Shown: in pieces, positions 36,767 through 44,535 of the stretch | Position numbering within the stretch: position 1 is the first letter of the stretch | Layout of the letters: each line of letters begins with the position of its first letter | Source: Candidatus Obscuribacterales bacterium | Lineage (GTDB): Bacteria; Cyanobacteriota; Vampirovibrionia; Obscuribacterales; Obscuribacteraceae | Assembly: GCA_019745415.1 (NCBI GenBank) | Contig: JAIETF010000062.1 | Location: forward strand, 1 to 61,236 | Direction of reading: 5' to 3' | Length of the DNA: 61,236 nucleotides | Notes under the pieces: model-generated | What the model saw: the letters and a program-made list of their open reading frames with translations, nothing else | Told to the model about the DNA's origin: nothing | The model's database searches: none | Translations under genes and position numbers: made by a program

Positions 36767-37906
36767 GTGAATAACATGTCTAACTCTATTGAAAATGAGG
36801 TTAATGAGTTCGAAGATCTTCAGAAAGACACGAGATTTTCTCTCGAATCCTTCAAATTCAGGAAAAAACCAGTCATGCAGCTAGTAAAGGTTAGGCATAG
36901 ACAGCTGAATCCAAGTGTCCATAACGCAAGCCAAATGTCTAATTTCGGTGCCGTGCGTACCCTTGCTCAAAAGTCTTTGGGAGTGGTAGCACTGCTGTCA
37001 CTAATTACCTTCTGTAACCCCCGTGCAGTGCACAGCCAAGGAGCTGTGTTTAAGCAAATTCAGTCCGGTCAATTCAAAGCGGCATATCCCCAGATCAAAG
37101 CTATGGCACAAGCCAATCCTAGAGAAATGTCTTATCAATATTATTTAGGAATTTGCGCCAAAGGCACTGGAGACAAAGCGACTGCAGAACTAGCCTTGAC
37201 CAAGGTAGTAGCCGGTACTGTTGCTAGTTCTCCCTATTCAGTGAATGCAGTTCAAGCACTCAGCCAACTGAACCCAACACTGAAGCCCTATTCTTGTGCG
37301 CCAGATGGTAAAACCCGCCGTTGGTCGCCAAAGGCAATGCCCCTCAAGGTGTTCATTGCAGATGGTCTAGGTCTAAATACAAATCTTGCTGGAAGAGACC
37401 TAGCCTCGACCGAAATGGTTCAAGTGATCAACTTTTTGCACTCTAATTCGCTCAAACAAATACCGGGCTATCGTCCTCACTTTAAGCGCGCCATAGCAGA
37501 TGCCATGCAGGTTTTTGACTGGGCAATCAAGTCAAAGTTGGTAAACTTCGCATTGGTCGGCAGCGCAAAAAGTGCAGACGCAGTTGTGCTGTTCTGCGAA
37601 CAGACCCAGGAAGGTGTGAACGGTGTTACCGTTTACCCACTGGAAAAAGGGCAACCGTGCCTGATTCAGATCGCTCTGTCGCCCGTGAACGGCTTGCCTG
37701 ACCCAGAAGCTTTTCGATTGGTAAAACAAGCGGCGGCAGTGCAGATAGGGCACCTGATCGGACTTGGTAGATCGCAAAATCAAGGTGATCTGATGTTCGA
37801 AAGCACTCAGTTGCCCGGCGGAAGAGGCGCAGAGAGGCCGAGTCCTAACGACCTAGCCATGCTAAGAGCAATCTATTCTATGCCATGCGATATCTTGATC
37901 AAATAG
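36767..37906 (+). CDS. Exported protein with degenerate matrixin-like domain
   Basis: The protein has 379 residues. GTG 36767 follows AGGAAG at good spacing; ATG 36776 would be too far. After a basic N-terminus of about 65 residues comes a hydrophobic stretch (SLGVVALLSLITFCNPRAVHS) that looks like an internal export signal or anchor. A short helical-repeat part follows (FKQIQSGQFKAAYPQIKAMAQANP). The C-terminal 200 residues follow the layout of matrixin metalloproteases (PLKVFIADG..., DWAIKSKLVNFALVGSAKSADAVVLF), but the zinc site reads V325-Q326-I-G-H329-L-I-G-L-G-R335: two of three zinc His are lost and the catalytic Glu is Gln. It is therefore probably a binding rather than cleaving protein. 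Confidence 0.7.
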   Translation: MNNMSNSIENEVNEFEDLQKDTRFSLESFKFRKKPVMQLVKVRHRQLNPSVHNASQMSNFGAVRTLAQKSLGVVALLSLITFCNPRAVHSQGAVFKQIQSGQFKAAYPQIKAMAQANPREMSYQYYLGICAKGTGDKATAELALTKVVAGTVASSPYSVNAVQALSQLNPTLKPYSCAPDGKTRRWSPKAMPLKVFIADGLGLNTNLAGRDLASTEMVQVINFLHSNSLKQIPGYRPHFKRAIADAMQVFDWAIKSKLVNFALVGSAKSADAVVLFCEQTQEGVNGVTVYPLEKGQPCLIQIALSPVNGLPDPEAFRLVKQAAAVQIGHLIGLGRSQNQGDLMFESTQLPGGRGAERPSPNDLAMLRAIYSMPCDILIK

Positions 37907-38388
37907 CGTCGCGCAACGCGGTTCATTTCATTACGTTTGAACGTGCGAATCTACAAAGAATTCCGGCTAAGAATTCCTGCAAGAATTCCTGCAAGAAGAT
38001 CCGACAACGCTGTTGAAACTTCCAACATATAAGGGCTGAAAGCTTAGCTTGTGACATTCTAGTGACACGGGCTACAGTGACGCATCTCGAGGATTTGTGA
38101 CATTTTTGTGGCATAGAATGACACCACCAGCAGTTACCGATTCGATGATTTAATCATCCAAACAAGACAGATTTTCGGCAGAATAAAATCACCAAAGACC
38201 CACACACAGAGCCATTTTCTAGCAACTCAAAGACCAAAATCAAAAATGGCATTTTTGTGACCACGTAAATTCCCTCATTGCAACCGCTTCGTGATTATGG
38301 TTTGCTAATACTCACCTCCCCCGAGCGACCCAATTAATCACCAAACCCCGGGTAGACCGGAACATCCTCTTAAAAGGAGTGCTTTGCT
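37907..38388. other. Intergenic stretch of about 480 bases
   Basis: No credible gene is present. It contains a 12-base tandem duplication (AAGAATTCCTGC at 37969-37980 and 37981-37992) and AT-rich sequence. The last part holds the strong ribosome site AAAAGGAG before the ATG at 38389, so the promoter of that gene should be in this stretch. Confidence 0.6.
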
Positions 38389-39099
38389 ATGTCATGTGAT
38401 AGACAACAACCCTGCAGACCGAGCCTGGACGAACAAATCAGAGGAGAAGGGCAAGAAATTGCCAAACTGCTCGACAGTCGTGATCCCCTTGCTGCAGCAA
38501 AGTATCTCAGCCATGACGCCTACAACATGCCAGCGGGCCAATTCAACGCTGTTGTTCGCGAAGTAATGAAGCATGATCGCAAAAACAGCGGCGCAGATCT
38601 CTATATAGACACAGACGGCTCATTAGTTATTGATACCCGAAACAGAACAAGTGACCAGCTTGTAGTCAAACAACCTCACCAGTTCGATCGCGGCGGACGC
38701 ATTGCCCGAGTCGGAGACGAACCCACCTACAGACCCGTTCCCGAACGCCAGGACCCGCGATATGGGCAAGATCCACGCTACAGCGACAGACAAGATCCCC
38801 GCCAGCAGGGAAGGAACACAGCTGCTGACGCCGCCGTAGACATGGCCTTTGGTGCCCTGGCCGGAGCCGCAGTGAACGGACGAAAAGGAGCTGTGGCAGG
38901 CGGTCTTGGTGCTGGAGCCGCAAAAGTTATCGACAGCCAACTTGGAGACCAGAGCGAAACAGTCAATGGCACAGCAGCCAAAGTTCTTATCCCTGCTGCC
39001 ATTGGTGGTCTTATCAGCGGCAAAGACGGAGCCAAGGCCGCTGGCGCAGGAGCCGCTGTTCAGGCTGCAACTGACTGGTTCAGAAAGAGAGAAAAATAG
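38389..39099 (+). CDS. Hypothetical protein with glycine-zipper-like C-terminus
   Basis: The protein has 236 residues. The N-terminal half is polar and helical (LDEQIRGEGQEIAKLLDSRDPLAAAKYLSHDAYNMP; VVREVMKHDRKNSGADLYIDTDGSLVIDT). A central linker repeats DPRYGQDPRYSDRQDPR. The C-terminal 95 residues are Gly/Ala-rich with zipper-like spacing (AFGALAGAAVNGRKGAVAGGLGAGAAK; IPAAIGGLISGKDGAKAAGAGAA), a pattern of small membrane-inserting or self-associating proteins. There is no signal peptide. A strong AAAAGGAG ribosome site precedes ATG 38389. Function unknown. Confidence 0.7.
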   Translation: MSCDRQQPCRPSLDEQIRGEGQEIAKLLDSRDPLAAAKYLSHDAYNMPAGQFNAVVREVMKHDRKNSGADLYIDTDGSLVIDTRNRTSDQLVVKQPHQFDRGGRIARVGDEPTYRPVPERQDPRYGQDPRYSDRQDPRQQGRNTAADAAVDMAFGALAGAAVNGRKGAVAGGLGAGAAKVIDSQLGDQSETVNGTAAKVLIPAAIGGLISGKDGAKAAGAGAAVQAATDWFRKREK

Positions 39100-39120
39100 G
39101 TTTCATCGAAAAGCAAAGCA

Positions 39121-39162
39121 AGAAGAAAGCCATCGGAGCGAAAGCCCTGGTGGCTTTCTTCT
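39121..39162 (+). terminator. Hairpin terminator after the glycine-zipper-like gene
   Basis: The arms AGAAGAAAGCCA and TGGCTTTCTTCT (39121-39132 and 39151-39162) are fully complementary over an 18-base loop, with T-rich sequence in the right arm. Confidence 0.75.
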
Positions 39163-39252
39163 TAAGACTGAAGCCCCAAAACCAATAGAAACCAACGCTT
39201 AAGACCCAAGCGAAGCCAATGTCGAAAAGCAGCCCAGGCAGACGAAGCTAAA

Positions 39253-39468
39253 TTAGCCCAGAGCGTGATTCTCTTGGCTCTGGTCTTTTGTTTTATTGGA
39301 ACCATTCAAACCAAGCAAACGAGCAAAAGGATTGGTTAGGCTCTTAGTTTCCTTACCTTTGCCGCCTTCAGCACTCGCTGTTGTTGGAATTTTCATACCG
39401 CAAGTCTGGCAAATATGCTTATTTGCCGGCATCTTAAATTGACATCTCGGACAAAGAATGTACTGCAT
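39253..39468 (-). CDS. Small zinc-ribbon protein
   Basis: This 71-residue protein starts with two Cys-x-x-Cys knuckles (C6PRC9 and C20QTC23), enough for one zinc ribbon. The rest is a polar tail rich in Lys, Asn and Gly. Small proteins of this kind often serve as adaptors or RNA/DNA contacts. No partner is indicated by its position. There is no membrane segment. Confidence 0.7.
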   Translation of the reverse strand: MQYILCPRCQFKMPANKHICQTCGMKIPTTASAEGGKGKETKSLTNPFARLLGLNGSNKTKDQSQENHALG

Positions 39469-39680
39469 AGCCCCTCGCTTTCTAATTCGCAGTATAACAC
39501 CAGGAAATCAAGTGCGGTAGCCAATCTGTGGACCTTGTAAGGATTTACCCAATTTTTTACGTGCTCCTAACCTGATGAAGTTATCAACTGAGCAAACTTC
39601 CAAATTAGTGGCTTTTTCGCGTTATTATTTGCTGGTTTAAAAGAACCTCTTTACAAACTGCTCCTTCCTGGATTCGATTC

Positions 39681-41105
39681 TTGCGCATCATCATCACCTT
39701 TGAGTCGTTACAACAAGTTCTCAAGGCGGAAAAGCTCCTTAGAGAAAGCGACAAGTATCAATGTAGGACCACTCCAACTCCGCCAGGGCTTTCATCTGAC
39801 ATTTGCGGGATGTCCATAGAGCTGCACAATCCTGAATCGCAGGAAGATGCGTTAGCTCATCTTAGAAACTACGGTTTGGTTCCGAGTGGAATTCACTGCC
39901 TAGATGACAAATCAAACAAAGTTACAAGCACAACCGGCACAAAAGATTCAAAAGATTCAAAAGATTCAGCAAGCTCAAAAGATTCAGCAAGCTCAAAAGA
40001 TTCGAAAAGTACTAAAAGTACTAAAAGTTCTAAAAGTTCGATAGTCTCAATAGAGTCGAAAGACTTAGCCAATTCCGAACACACCCTGCTTATCTTGGCA
40101 GACTTCCAAACGATAGATGCAAAGACGCGCTATATCTTGGATTTTGCCCTGGGCATGGCTGAACGAGTTTTGCTTTTGGTTAATGGGCCGGTAGATGAGC
40201 AATTTCTGGTAAATCTGATTAACTACAACCCGAGGTTGGAATGTGCGGTTGCTGGGGACGATTTTGGCCCGTTGCATTTTGGCAAGCCCGATAACGATTC
40301 TGAAAAGCCTTCACCTGTGCAGACTTCGGAAGAAATAGCAAGAAAATCTCGAGAATTTCTTGCTATTTCATTTTCGACCGCTCCGGAAAGCGTCGGTCTG
40401 TTTATCGGTCCAGCTTGGCTAAAAAAAGTCTTGCCGAAAGCTACAAGTCTAATGGTAGATGATGAAGAACAGCTTTCAGTGCAGGCACTGGCGAATCGGT
40501 TAAAGGTCCTCGGGCAACACGATAATCATCAAGAGATTGAATCCTTCGTCTCTTTTGCACTCTTGTCCTTGCCGGAAAGACGCAGAATGCTGAAGAAGGT
40601 TTGCATATTTGGACCAGAATCTACTGGCAAAACAACAATGTCCAAAAATCTAGCCAAACAATTTCACACACTTTACTGTCCCGAATATGCCAGAACCCTA
40701 ATGGAAAGTAGAAATAACGAGCTTTTTGAATCAGACATGATTCACTTTGCCAAAGGCATGATCGCATCAGAGGAAGCTTTGGCTGTTTTTGCAAATAGAG
40801 TGCTATTCTCAGACACAGACGCGTTGACCACGTGCATTTGGTATGAATTTCTCTACAAAAAAGTGCCGGATGAACTGCGGAAACTTGCTGCCCGCCAAAA
40901 TCATCACCTCTATCTGCTTCTCGATGTTGATGTGCCATGGGTTTACGACCCTCAACGCTACCTGCCAAATGAAAGGCAAAGTTTTCTGGAGCTCTGTCGA
41001 GTCTATTTGGAAGACGCCGGCAGACCTTACAAGCTGATAAGCGGCACATTCGAAGAGCGGACCAATTTAGCCATAGTGGCCGTGGAACAGCTGCTCAGAT
41101 CATGA
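39681..41105 (+). CDS. DUF3343 domain fused to a NadR-type ribosylnicotinamide kinase domain
   Basis: The protein has 474 residues. The N-terminus (1-77: IIITFESLQQVLKAEKLLRES..., LSSDICGMSIELHNPE, YGLVPSGI) follows DUF3343, the putative Se/S-carrier-like family, including its Ser-Ser-x-x-Cys-Gly site. Residues about 85-115 are a Lys/Ser/Asp microrepeat. The middle (about 125-300) has no HxGH nucleotidyltransferase motif. The C-terminal 165 residues match the NadR kinase domain: P-loop GPESTGKTT (about 311-319), CPEYART, DTDALTT, LLLDVDVPWVYDPQR. It would phosphorylate nicotinamide riboside. TTG 39681 is taken since DUF3343 begins there. Codons 218-229 are a copy of the 32-bp palindrome family. 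Confidence 0.85.
   Translation: MRIIITFESLQQVLKAEKLLRESDKYQCRTTPTPPGLSSDICGMSIELHNPESQEDALAHLRNYGLVPSGIHCLDDKSNKVTSTTGTKDSKDSKDSASSKDSASSKDSKSTKSTKSSKSSIVSIESKDLANSEHTLLILADFQTIDAKTRYILDFALGMAERVLLLVNGPVDEQFLVNLINYNPRLECAVAGDDFGPLHFGKPDNDSEKPSPVQTSEEIARKSREFLAISFSTAPESVGLFIGPAWLKKVLPKATSLMVDDEEQLSVQALANRLKVLGQHDNHQEIESFVSFALLSLPERRRMLKKVCIFGPESTGKTTMSKNLAKQFHTLYCPEYARTLMESRNNELFESDMIHFAKGMIASEEALAVFANRVLFSDTDALTTCIWYEFLYKKVPDELRKLAARQNHHLYLLLDVDVPWVYDPQRYLPNERQSFLELCRVYLEDAGRPYKLISGTFEERTNLAIVAVEQLLRS
40332..40369. repeat. 32-bp palindrome, copy 3, inside a coding sequence
   Basis: The core (40335-40366) is the palindrome of the other copies with one change (AAAATCTC in the left arm); symmetry extends to 38 bases here. 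It lies in frame in the NadR-kinase fusion gene and encodes EIARKSREFLAI. Arrangement and length are as in the intergenic copies. Confidence 0.93.
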
Positions 41106-41106
41106 G

Positions 41107-41270
41107 CCCTGAATGTCCTGAAATCTGAAAGTCCTGAAATCTCAAAGTCCTGAAATCTGAAAGTCCTGAAAGTCCCGAGAGAACTCAGAGTCTTGATAGT
41201 CTTGACAAACCTCAGAGTCTTGAAAGTCCTGAAAGTCTTGAAAGTCTTGAAAGTCCCGAATGTTCAAAGC
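41107..41270. repeat. Imperfect short-repeat tract (GAAAGTCCT / GAAAGTCTT)
   Basis: More than ten diverged 9- to 17-base units built on TCCTGAAATCTGAAAG and GAAAGTCTT follow directly after the NadR-like gene. Stops occur in at least part of the tract (ATCTGA), so it is not a coding continuation as it stands. Confidence 0.8.
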
Positions 41271-41844
41271 GACTTGGCAAGCACAGCCAAAGAATTCTAG
41301 AACGACAAATCTAAACCAACAGGCTTGATATGAAAACCAGTCCTCCGCTAGCTTCGCTGAGCCAGGGTTGCCAAGATGAGCATAGTTAAATGAACAGACA
41401 GTGCACCAGAGAAAGACAGGGGAATTCTAAGCCATTCTAATCTCCGTCGAAACCCTGAGCCCGTGAGTCGCAATGTTGAGACTGGCAGATTATTAACTGA
41501 GTTGTAAGACGTGTTTTAGAATCATAAAGCTAATACAACCGAGATTTTTTCCTTGCTCCTTCAGCCTGAAGAGTTTTAGGTTTAAAGCCTTATTTACGTC
41601 CCAAAAACTCATAAAGAACTAAATCTCTCTCCGAAGTCCCAGAACACTAGAACAAACAGTTTATGCAACAGAGGTCTAGGCTTCTGCTCTCAGACCGTTC
41701 AGTTCTAACCGAACGCCCGTCATGGCTCGTTGCAGTGCACTTAGACTCACTGCACCTGACAGGCGACCCTAGCGCATCTATCAAAAACCTATCTTCTAAC
41801 CAAGGTTCAGCTATAATCCCGCCATCCGGCGAGATTCTGGCGCA
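41271..41844. other. Long structured leader region before the tandem NadD gene
   Basis: No gene is supported, although the frame of the NadD gene stays open upstream to 41663. Two hairpins are seen: CGTTC/GAACG (41696-41715) and TGCAGTG/CACTGCA (41731-41754). Together with the symmetric ribosome site at 41845-41856 they may be a regulated leader. Confidence 0.5.
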
Positions 41845-41856
41845 ACCTCCGGAGGT
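41845..41856 (+). promoter_or_regulatory. Ribosome site within a 12-bp palindrome
   Basis: ACCTCCGGAGGT is a perfect palindrome and contains the GGAGG ribosome site of the NadD gene, five bases before its ATG at 41861. The anti-ribosome-site half (ACCTCC) could compete only in an extended pairing, since a 12-base palindrome has no loop by itself. Confidence 0.6.
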
Positions 41857-41860
41857 AACC

Positions 41861-43315
41861 ATGAAAGCTATGTCTGCAAAATCCCCGGTTCGCACAGCCA
41901 AGAAAGCGCGAATCGGACTCTATGACGGCACCTTCAGCCCCATTCACTATGGGCACCTGATCTGTGCAGAACGCACCCGACAGGTGAAGAACCTCGACCG
42001 GGTGCTTTTCCTCACCTGTGGCAATCCGCCCAACAAGGCGGGAGTTCTCGACGCCGAAGTGCGCCACGAGATGGTCGTAGCCACGGTTTCGGACAATCCG
42101 CATTTCGAAGCATCTCGCATCAGCCTCAACCAAAAGGGCGTCGGCTACACGCTCATGGCCGTGGAACGAGTCAAGGAAGAATACGAGAGCCGCGGCGAAG
42201 AAGTGGAGCTGTTCTACTTGACCAGCTCCGAATACCTCGACCCCAGTCACAAGTGGTTCATGGGCAAATGGACCGGCGGCAAAGAGCTGTTCAAGCTCGT
42301 CACCATCCTCGTCTTCCCTCGCGACAAGCAAGAGGTGGACAAGATTCGCGAGTGGGCCAAGCTCATTCCCGGAGCCCGCATCGAAGCGATCGAAGTACCA
42401 AGCCCGGAACTCTCCAGCACGATGATCCGTGAGAGCGTCTGCCGCGGGCGCTCCATCTGGTATCGCCTGCCCTGGGTGACGCAGCAGATGATCGCCAAAT
42501 ACGGCATCTACCGCGACGCGCAGACGCCGGCTGTCGCGCCGCTGCGTGCCCTCGAACTGGACAACATCAAGCACGTGGGCATCTACGGCGGTCAGTTCGA
42601 CCCGATTCACTACGGGCACCTGCTCTTGGCTGAGTGGGCACGCGAAGAATACGGCATGGACGTCGTCGAATTCGTCACGTCGGCCACGCCGCCGCACAAC
42701 AAGCAAGCTTCGGTTTCGGCCGAGGCTCGCCACGAGATGGTGGTGGCAGCCACTGCCGACAACCCGAACTTCCGCACATCGCGTGTCGACCTCGACAGAG
42801 GCACGACCAGCTACGCTCTGCTCACGGCCAACGACATGCGCCTCAAGTACGGCGAAGGCGTCGAGCTCTCGATGTTCATCGCCGCCGACTACCTCAATCC
42901 CAAGTTCGAATGGCGGCTCACCGAATGGATGGGCTTCCCCGAACTCGCGGGCAAGGTGCGCTTCCTGGTCTTCCCCACCGGTGAGACCAGTTATGCTCAG
43001 GCTGTGAAATGGGCCAAGCAGATGGCTCGCAAGGCGCCGGGCGCGCGCATCGAAGTCATGAACGCGCCAAGACCGAACGTCTCGAGCGGCATGATCCGCG
43101 AATGGATCTCGAAGGGTGAGTCGGCTCAGTACACCACCCCTTGGGTGGTGCAGCAGATCATCGGCAAGCGCCGACTCTACCGCCAAGCCGAGACCAGCAC
43201 AGCTGCTGCGAAGCGCGGGGTTTCCCCGAAGCCAGCCCGCGGCGCTGGAGCCCGCAAAACCACAAAAGCAGCCGCGGGCAAGACCGGCGCTTCCGAAATC
43301 TCCGGTAAGCGCTAA
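41861..43315 (+). CDS. nadD: Tandem two-domain nicotinate-nucleotide adenylyltransferase-like protein
   Basis: The protein has 484 residues, about twice a normal NadD. Each half has the complete nucleotidyltransferase signature: GTFSPIHYGH (23-32) with SSTMIR (185-190), and GGQFDPIHYGH (244-254) with SSGMIR (408-413). Each half also shares PPxNK, ARHEM/VRHEMVVA, and a closing LPWVTQQMIAKYGIYR or TPWVVQQIIGKRRLYR. The enzyme family converts NaMN and ATP to NaAD in NAD synthesis. The duplication keeps both sites apparently functional. The tail is Ala/Lys-rich. ATG 41861 has a perfect GGAGG; earlier in-frame starts back to 41663 lie in the leader. Codons mostly end in C/G. It is followed by a terminator and the NAD kinase gene. 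Confidence 0.92.
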   Translation: MKAMSAKSPVRTAKKARIGLYDGTFSPIHYGHLICAERTRQVKNLDRVLFLTCGNPPNKAGVLDAEVRHEMVVATVSDNPHFEASRISLNQKGVGYTLMAVERVKEEYESRGEEVELFYLTSSEYLDPSHKWFMGKWTGGKELFKLVTILVFPRDKQEVDKIREWAKLIPGARIEAIEVPSPELSSTMIRESVCRGRSIWYRLPWVTQQMIAKYGIYRDAQTPAVAPLRALELDNIKHVGIYGGQFDPIHYGHLLLAEWAREEYGMDVVEFVTSATPPHNKQASVSAEARHEMVVAATADNPNFRTSRVDLDRGTTSYALLTANDMRLKYGEGVELSMFIAADYLNPKFEWRLTEWMGFPELAGKVRFLVFPTGETSYAQAVKWAKQMARKAPGARIEVMNAPRPNVSSGMIREWISKGESAQYTTPWVVQQIIGKRRLYRQAETSTAAAKRGVSPKPARGAGARKTTKAAAGKTGASEISGKR

Positions 43316-43391
43316 GTCGCATCCCCAAAGCGACTCATGCGAGTAGCTACACCTGGACCCGAGCGGTTCAGGCGTTGGCATCACTGACAAA

Positions 43392-43425
43392 GAGGGCTCT
43401 GGATTGTTCCAGAGCCCTCGCTTTT
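43392..43425 (+). terminator. Strong intrinsic terminator after the tandem NadD gene
   Basis: The 12-base arms GAGGGCTCTGGA and TCCAGAGCCCTC enclose a TTGT loop and are followed by GCTTTT. The NAD kinase gene starts 30 bases later, so read-through or a promoter in the short gap would be needed. Confidence 0.9.
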
Positions 43426-43455
43426 CATGTAAACAACGACAGACGTGAGGTACTC

Positions 43456-44535
43456 ATGGTCTTGAACATCTCAGCTGGTAAGACACCAGCAAAAGCAGCC
43501 GCACATGCATCGCATGCCCGGCAGGTGAAGAGCCTCAGGCGAGTTCTCATCATGGTCAAGGAGACCTACTTCGAACAGGTTTCGAAGCGAGGAGACAAAG
43601 CCCAATTGGCAGAAATTGCCAATCAAGCCCCCGGGGTGCGGAATGTTGCCCGTTCTCACGAGCAGCATCTACAGACCCTCAAAGTGGTGAAGGAGGCACT
43701 ATCAAACCGAGGCATCAAATTCGAAGAAGTTCGCGAAATCGCAGACTTCACCGGCAAACTCGATGAAATCGACTTGATTGTTTCCGTTGGCGGCGACGGC
43801 ACCTTCTTGCGAGTCTCGCACGAAGTCATCGGCAAGACGCCGGTCCTTGGTGTCAACTCAGCTCCGATAACGAGCTTTGGACACTTCTGCCGCACCGACT
43901 GCAACGGCTTTCTCAGGACGCTCGATGCCATCATCGACGGCACCATCACGCCGATTCGACTGCTGCGCCTCGAATTGACCTTGAACGGAGTACCGCTTCC
44001 CGAGTTGGTACTCAATGAAGTGCTGGTCGCGCACGCACACCCAGCCGGCACCAGTCGCTACCAAATCGACGTTAACGGCGAGCAAGCCGAGCACAAAGGT
44101 TCCGGCTTACTGATCGCAGCTCCATCCGGCAGCACCGGCTTTCTTCGCTCCGAAGGAGGCGCTGTACTGCCCATCTCGGCGAGAGCCTTCTCTTACCTGA
44201 AGCGAGCCCCCTTCCTCGGCTTGTTCGAGCAAGGACGGCTGCTCAGAGGCTCGGTGGCGGAAGGTGGCAGAATCTCCATCACATCCAACATGCAAGCTGG
44301 CAAACTGTTTGTAGACGGTGAACACATCGAATACGACTTTCCTCGCGGCGCTCGTCTAGAGGTTCGCGTCGCCAGCGCCGATCTTGTCGCCTATGTTCAT
44401 CCCGGCTGCCACAGCCCGTACCAGATGGAAGCGACTCTGCTTCGCCTGCCTCTGCCGCGCTTCATCAGCGCGCCGCTGGCTGCCATCTTTACCCGCATCA
44501 GCAAACAACTTTCCTGCATCGGAGAAAACAGATGA
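43456..44535 (+). CDS. nadK: NAD kinase family protein
   Basis: The protein has 359 residues, longer than the common 290-300. The GGDGT motif is at 112-116 (VSVGGDGTFLR), and the second half has NEVLVAHAHPAGTSRY and SGLLIAAPSGSTGFLRSEGG where ordinary enzymes have (T)GSTAYSLSAGG. The family phosphorylates NAD to NADP with ATP. The Tyr of the usual TAY is replaced (TGF), so it is a divergent branch. About 55 N-terminal residues precede the fold (RVLIMVKETYFEQ). ATG 43456 follows GTGAGG; an in-frame TTG at 43375 lies before the terminator stem and is unlikely. Its stop overlaps the radical SAM start (ATGA), so the two are made together. Confidence 0.88.
   Translation: MVLNISAGKTPAKAAAHASHARQVKSLRRVLIMVKETYFEQVSKRGDKAQLAEIANQAPGVRNVARSHEQHLQTLKVVKEALSNRGIKFEEVREIADFTGKLDEIDLIVSVGGDGTFLRVSHEVIGKTPVLGVNSAPITSFGHFCRTDCNGFLRTLDAIIDGTITPIRLLRLELTLNGVPLPELVLNEVLVAHAHPAGTSRYQIDVNGEQAEHKGSGLLIAAPSGSTGFLRSEGGAVLPISARAFSYLKRAPFLGLFEQGRLLRGSVAEGGRISITSNMQAGKLFVDGEHIEYDFPRGARLEVRVASADLVAYVHPGCHSPYQMEATLLRLPLPRFISAPLAAIFTRISKQLSCIGENR

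Noticed and set aside
41807..43390. Long minus-strand reading frame opposite the tandem NadD gene
   Set aside because: It is a by-product of C/G-rich third positions on the plus strand; the plus frame has complete catalytic motifs. The same holds for 50050-51363, 44631-45398 and 58315-60633.
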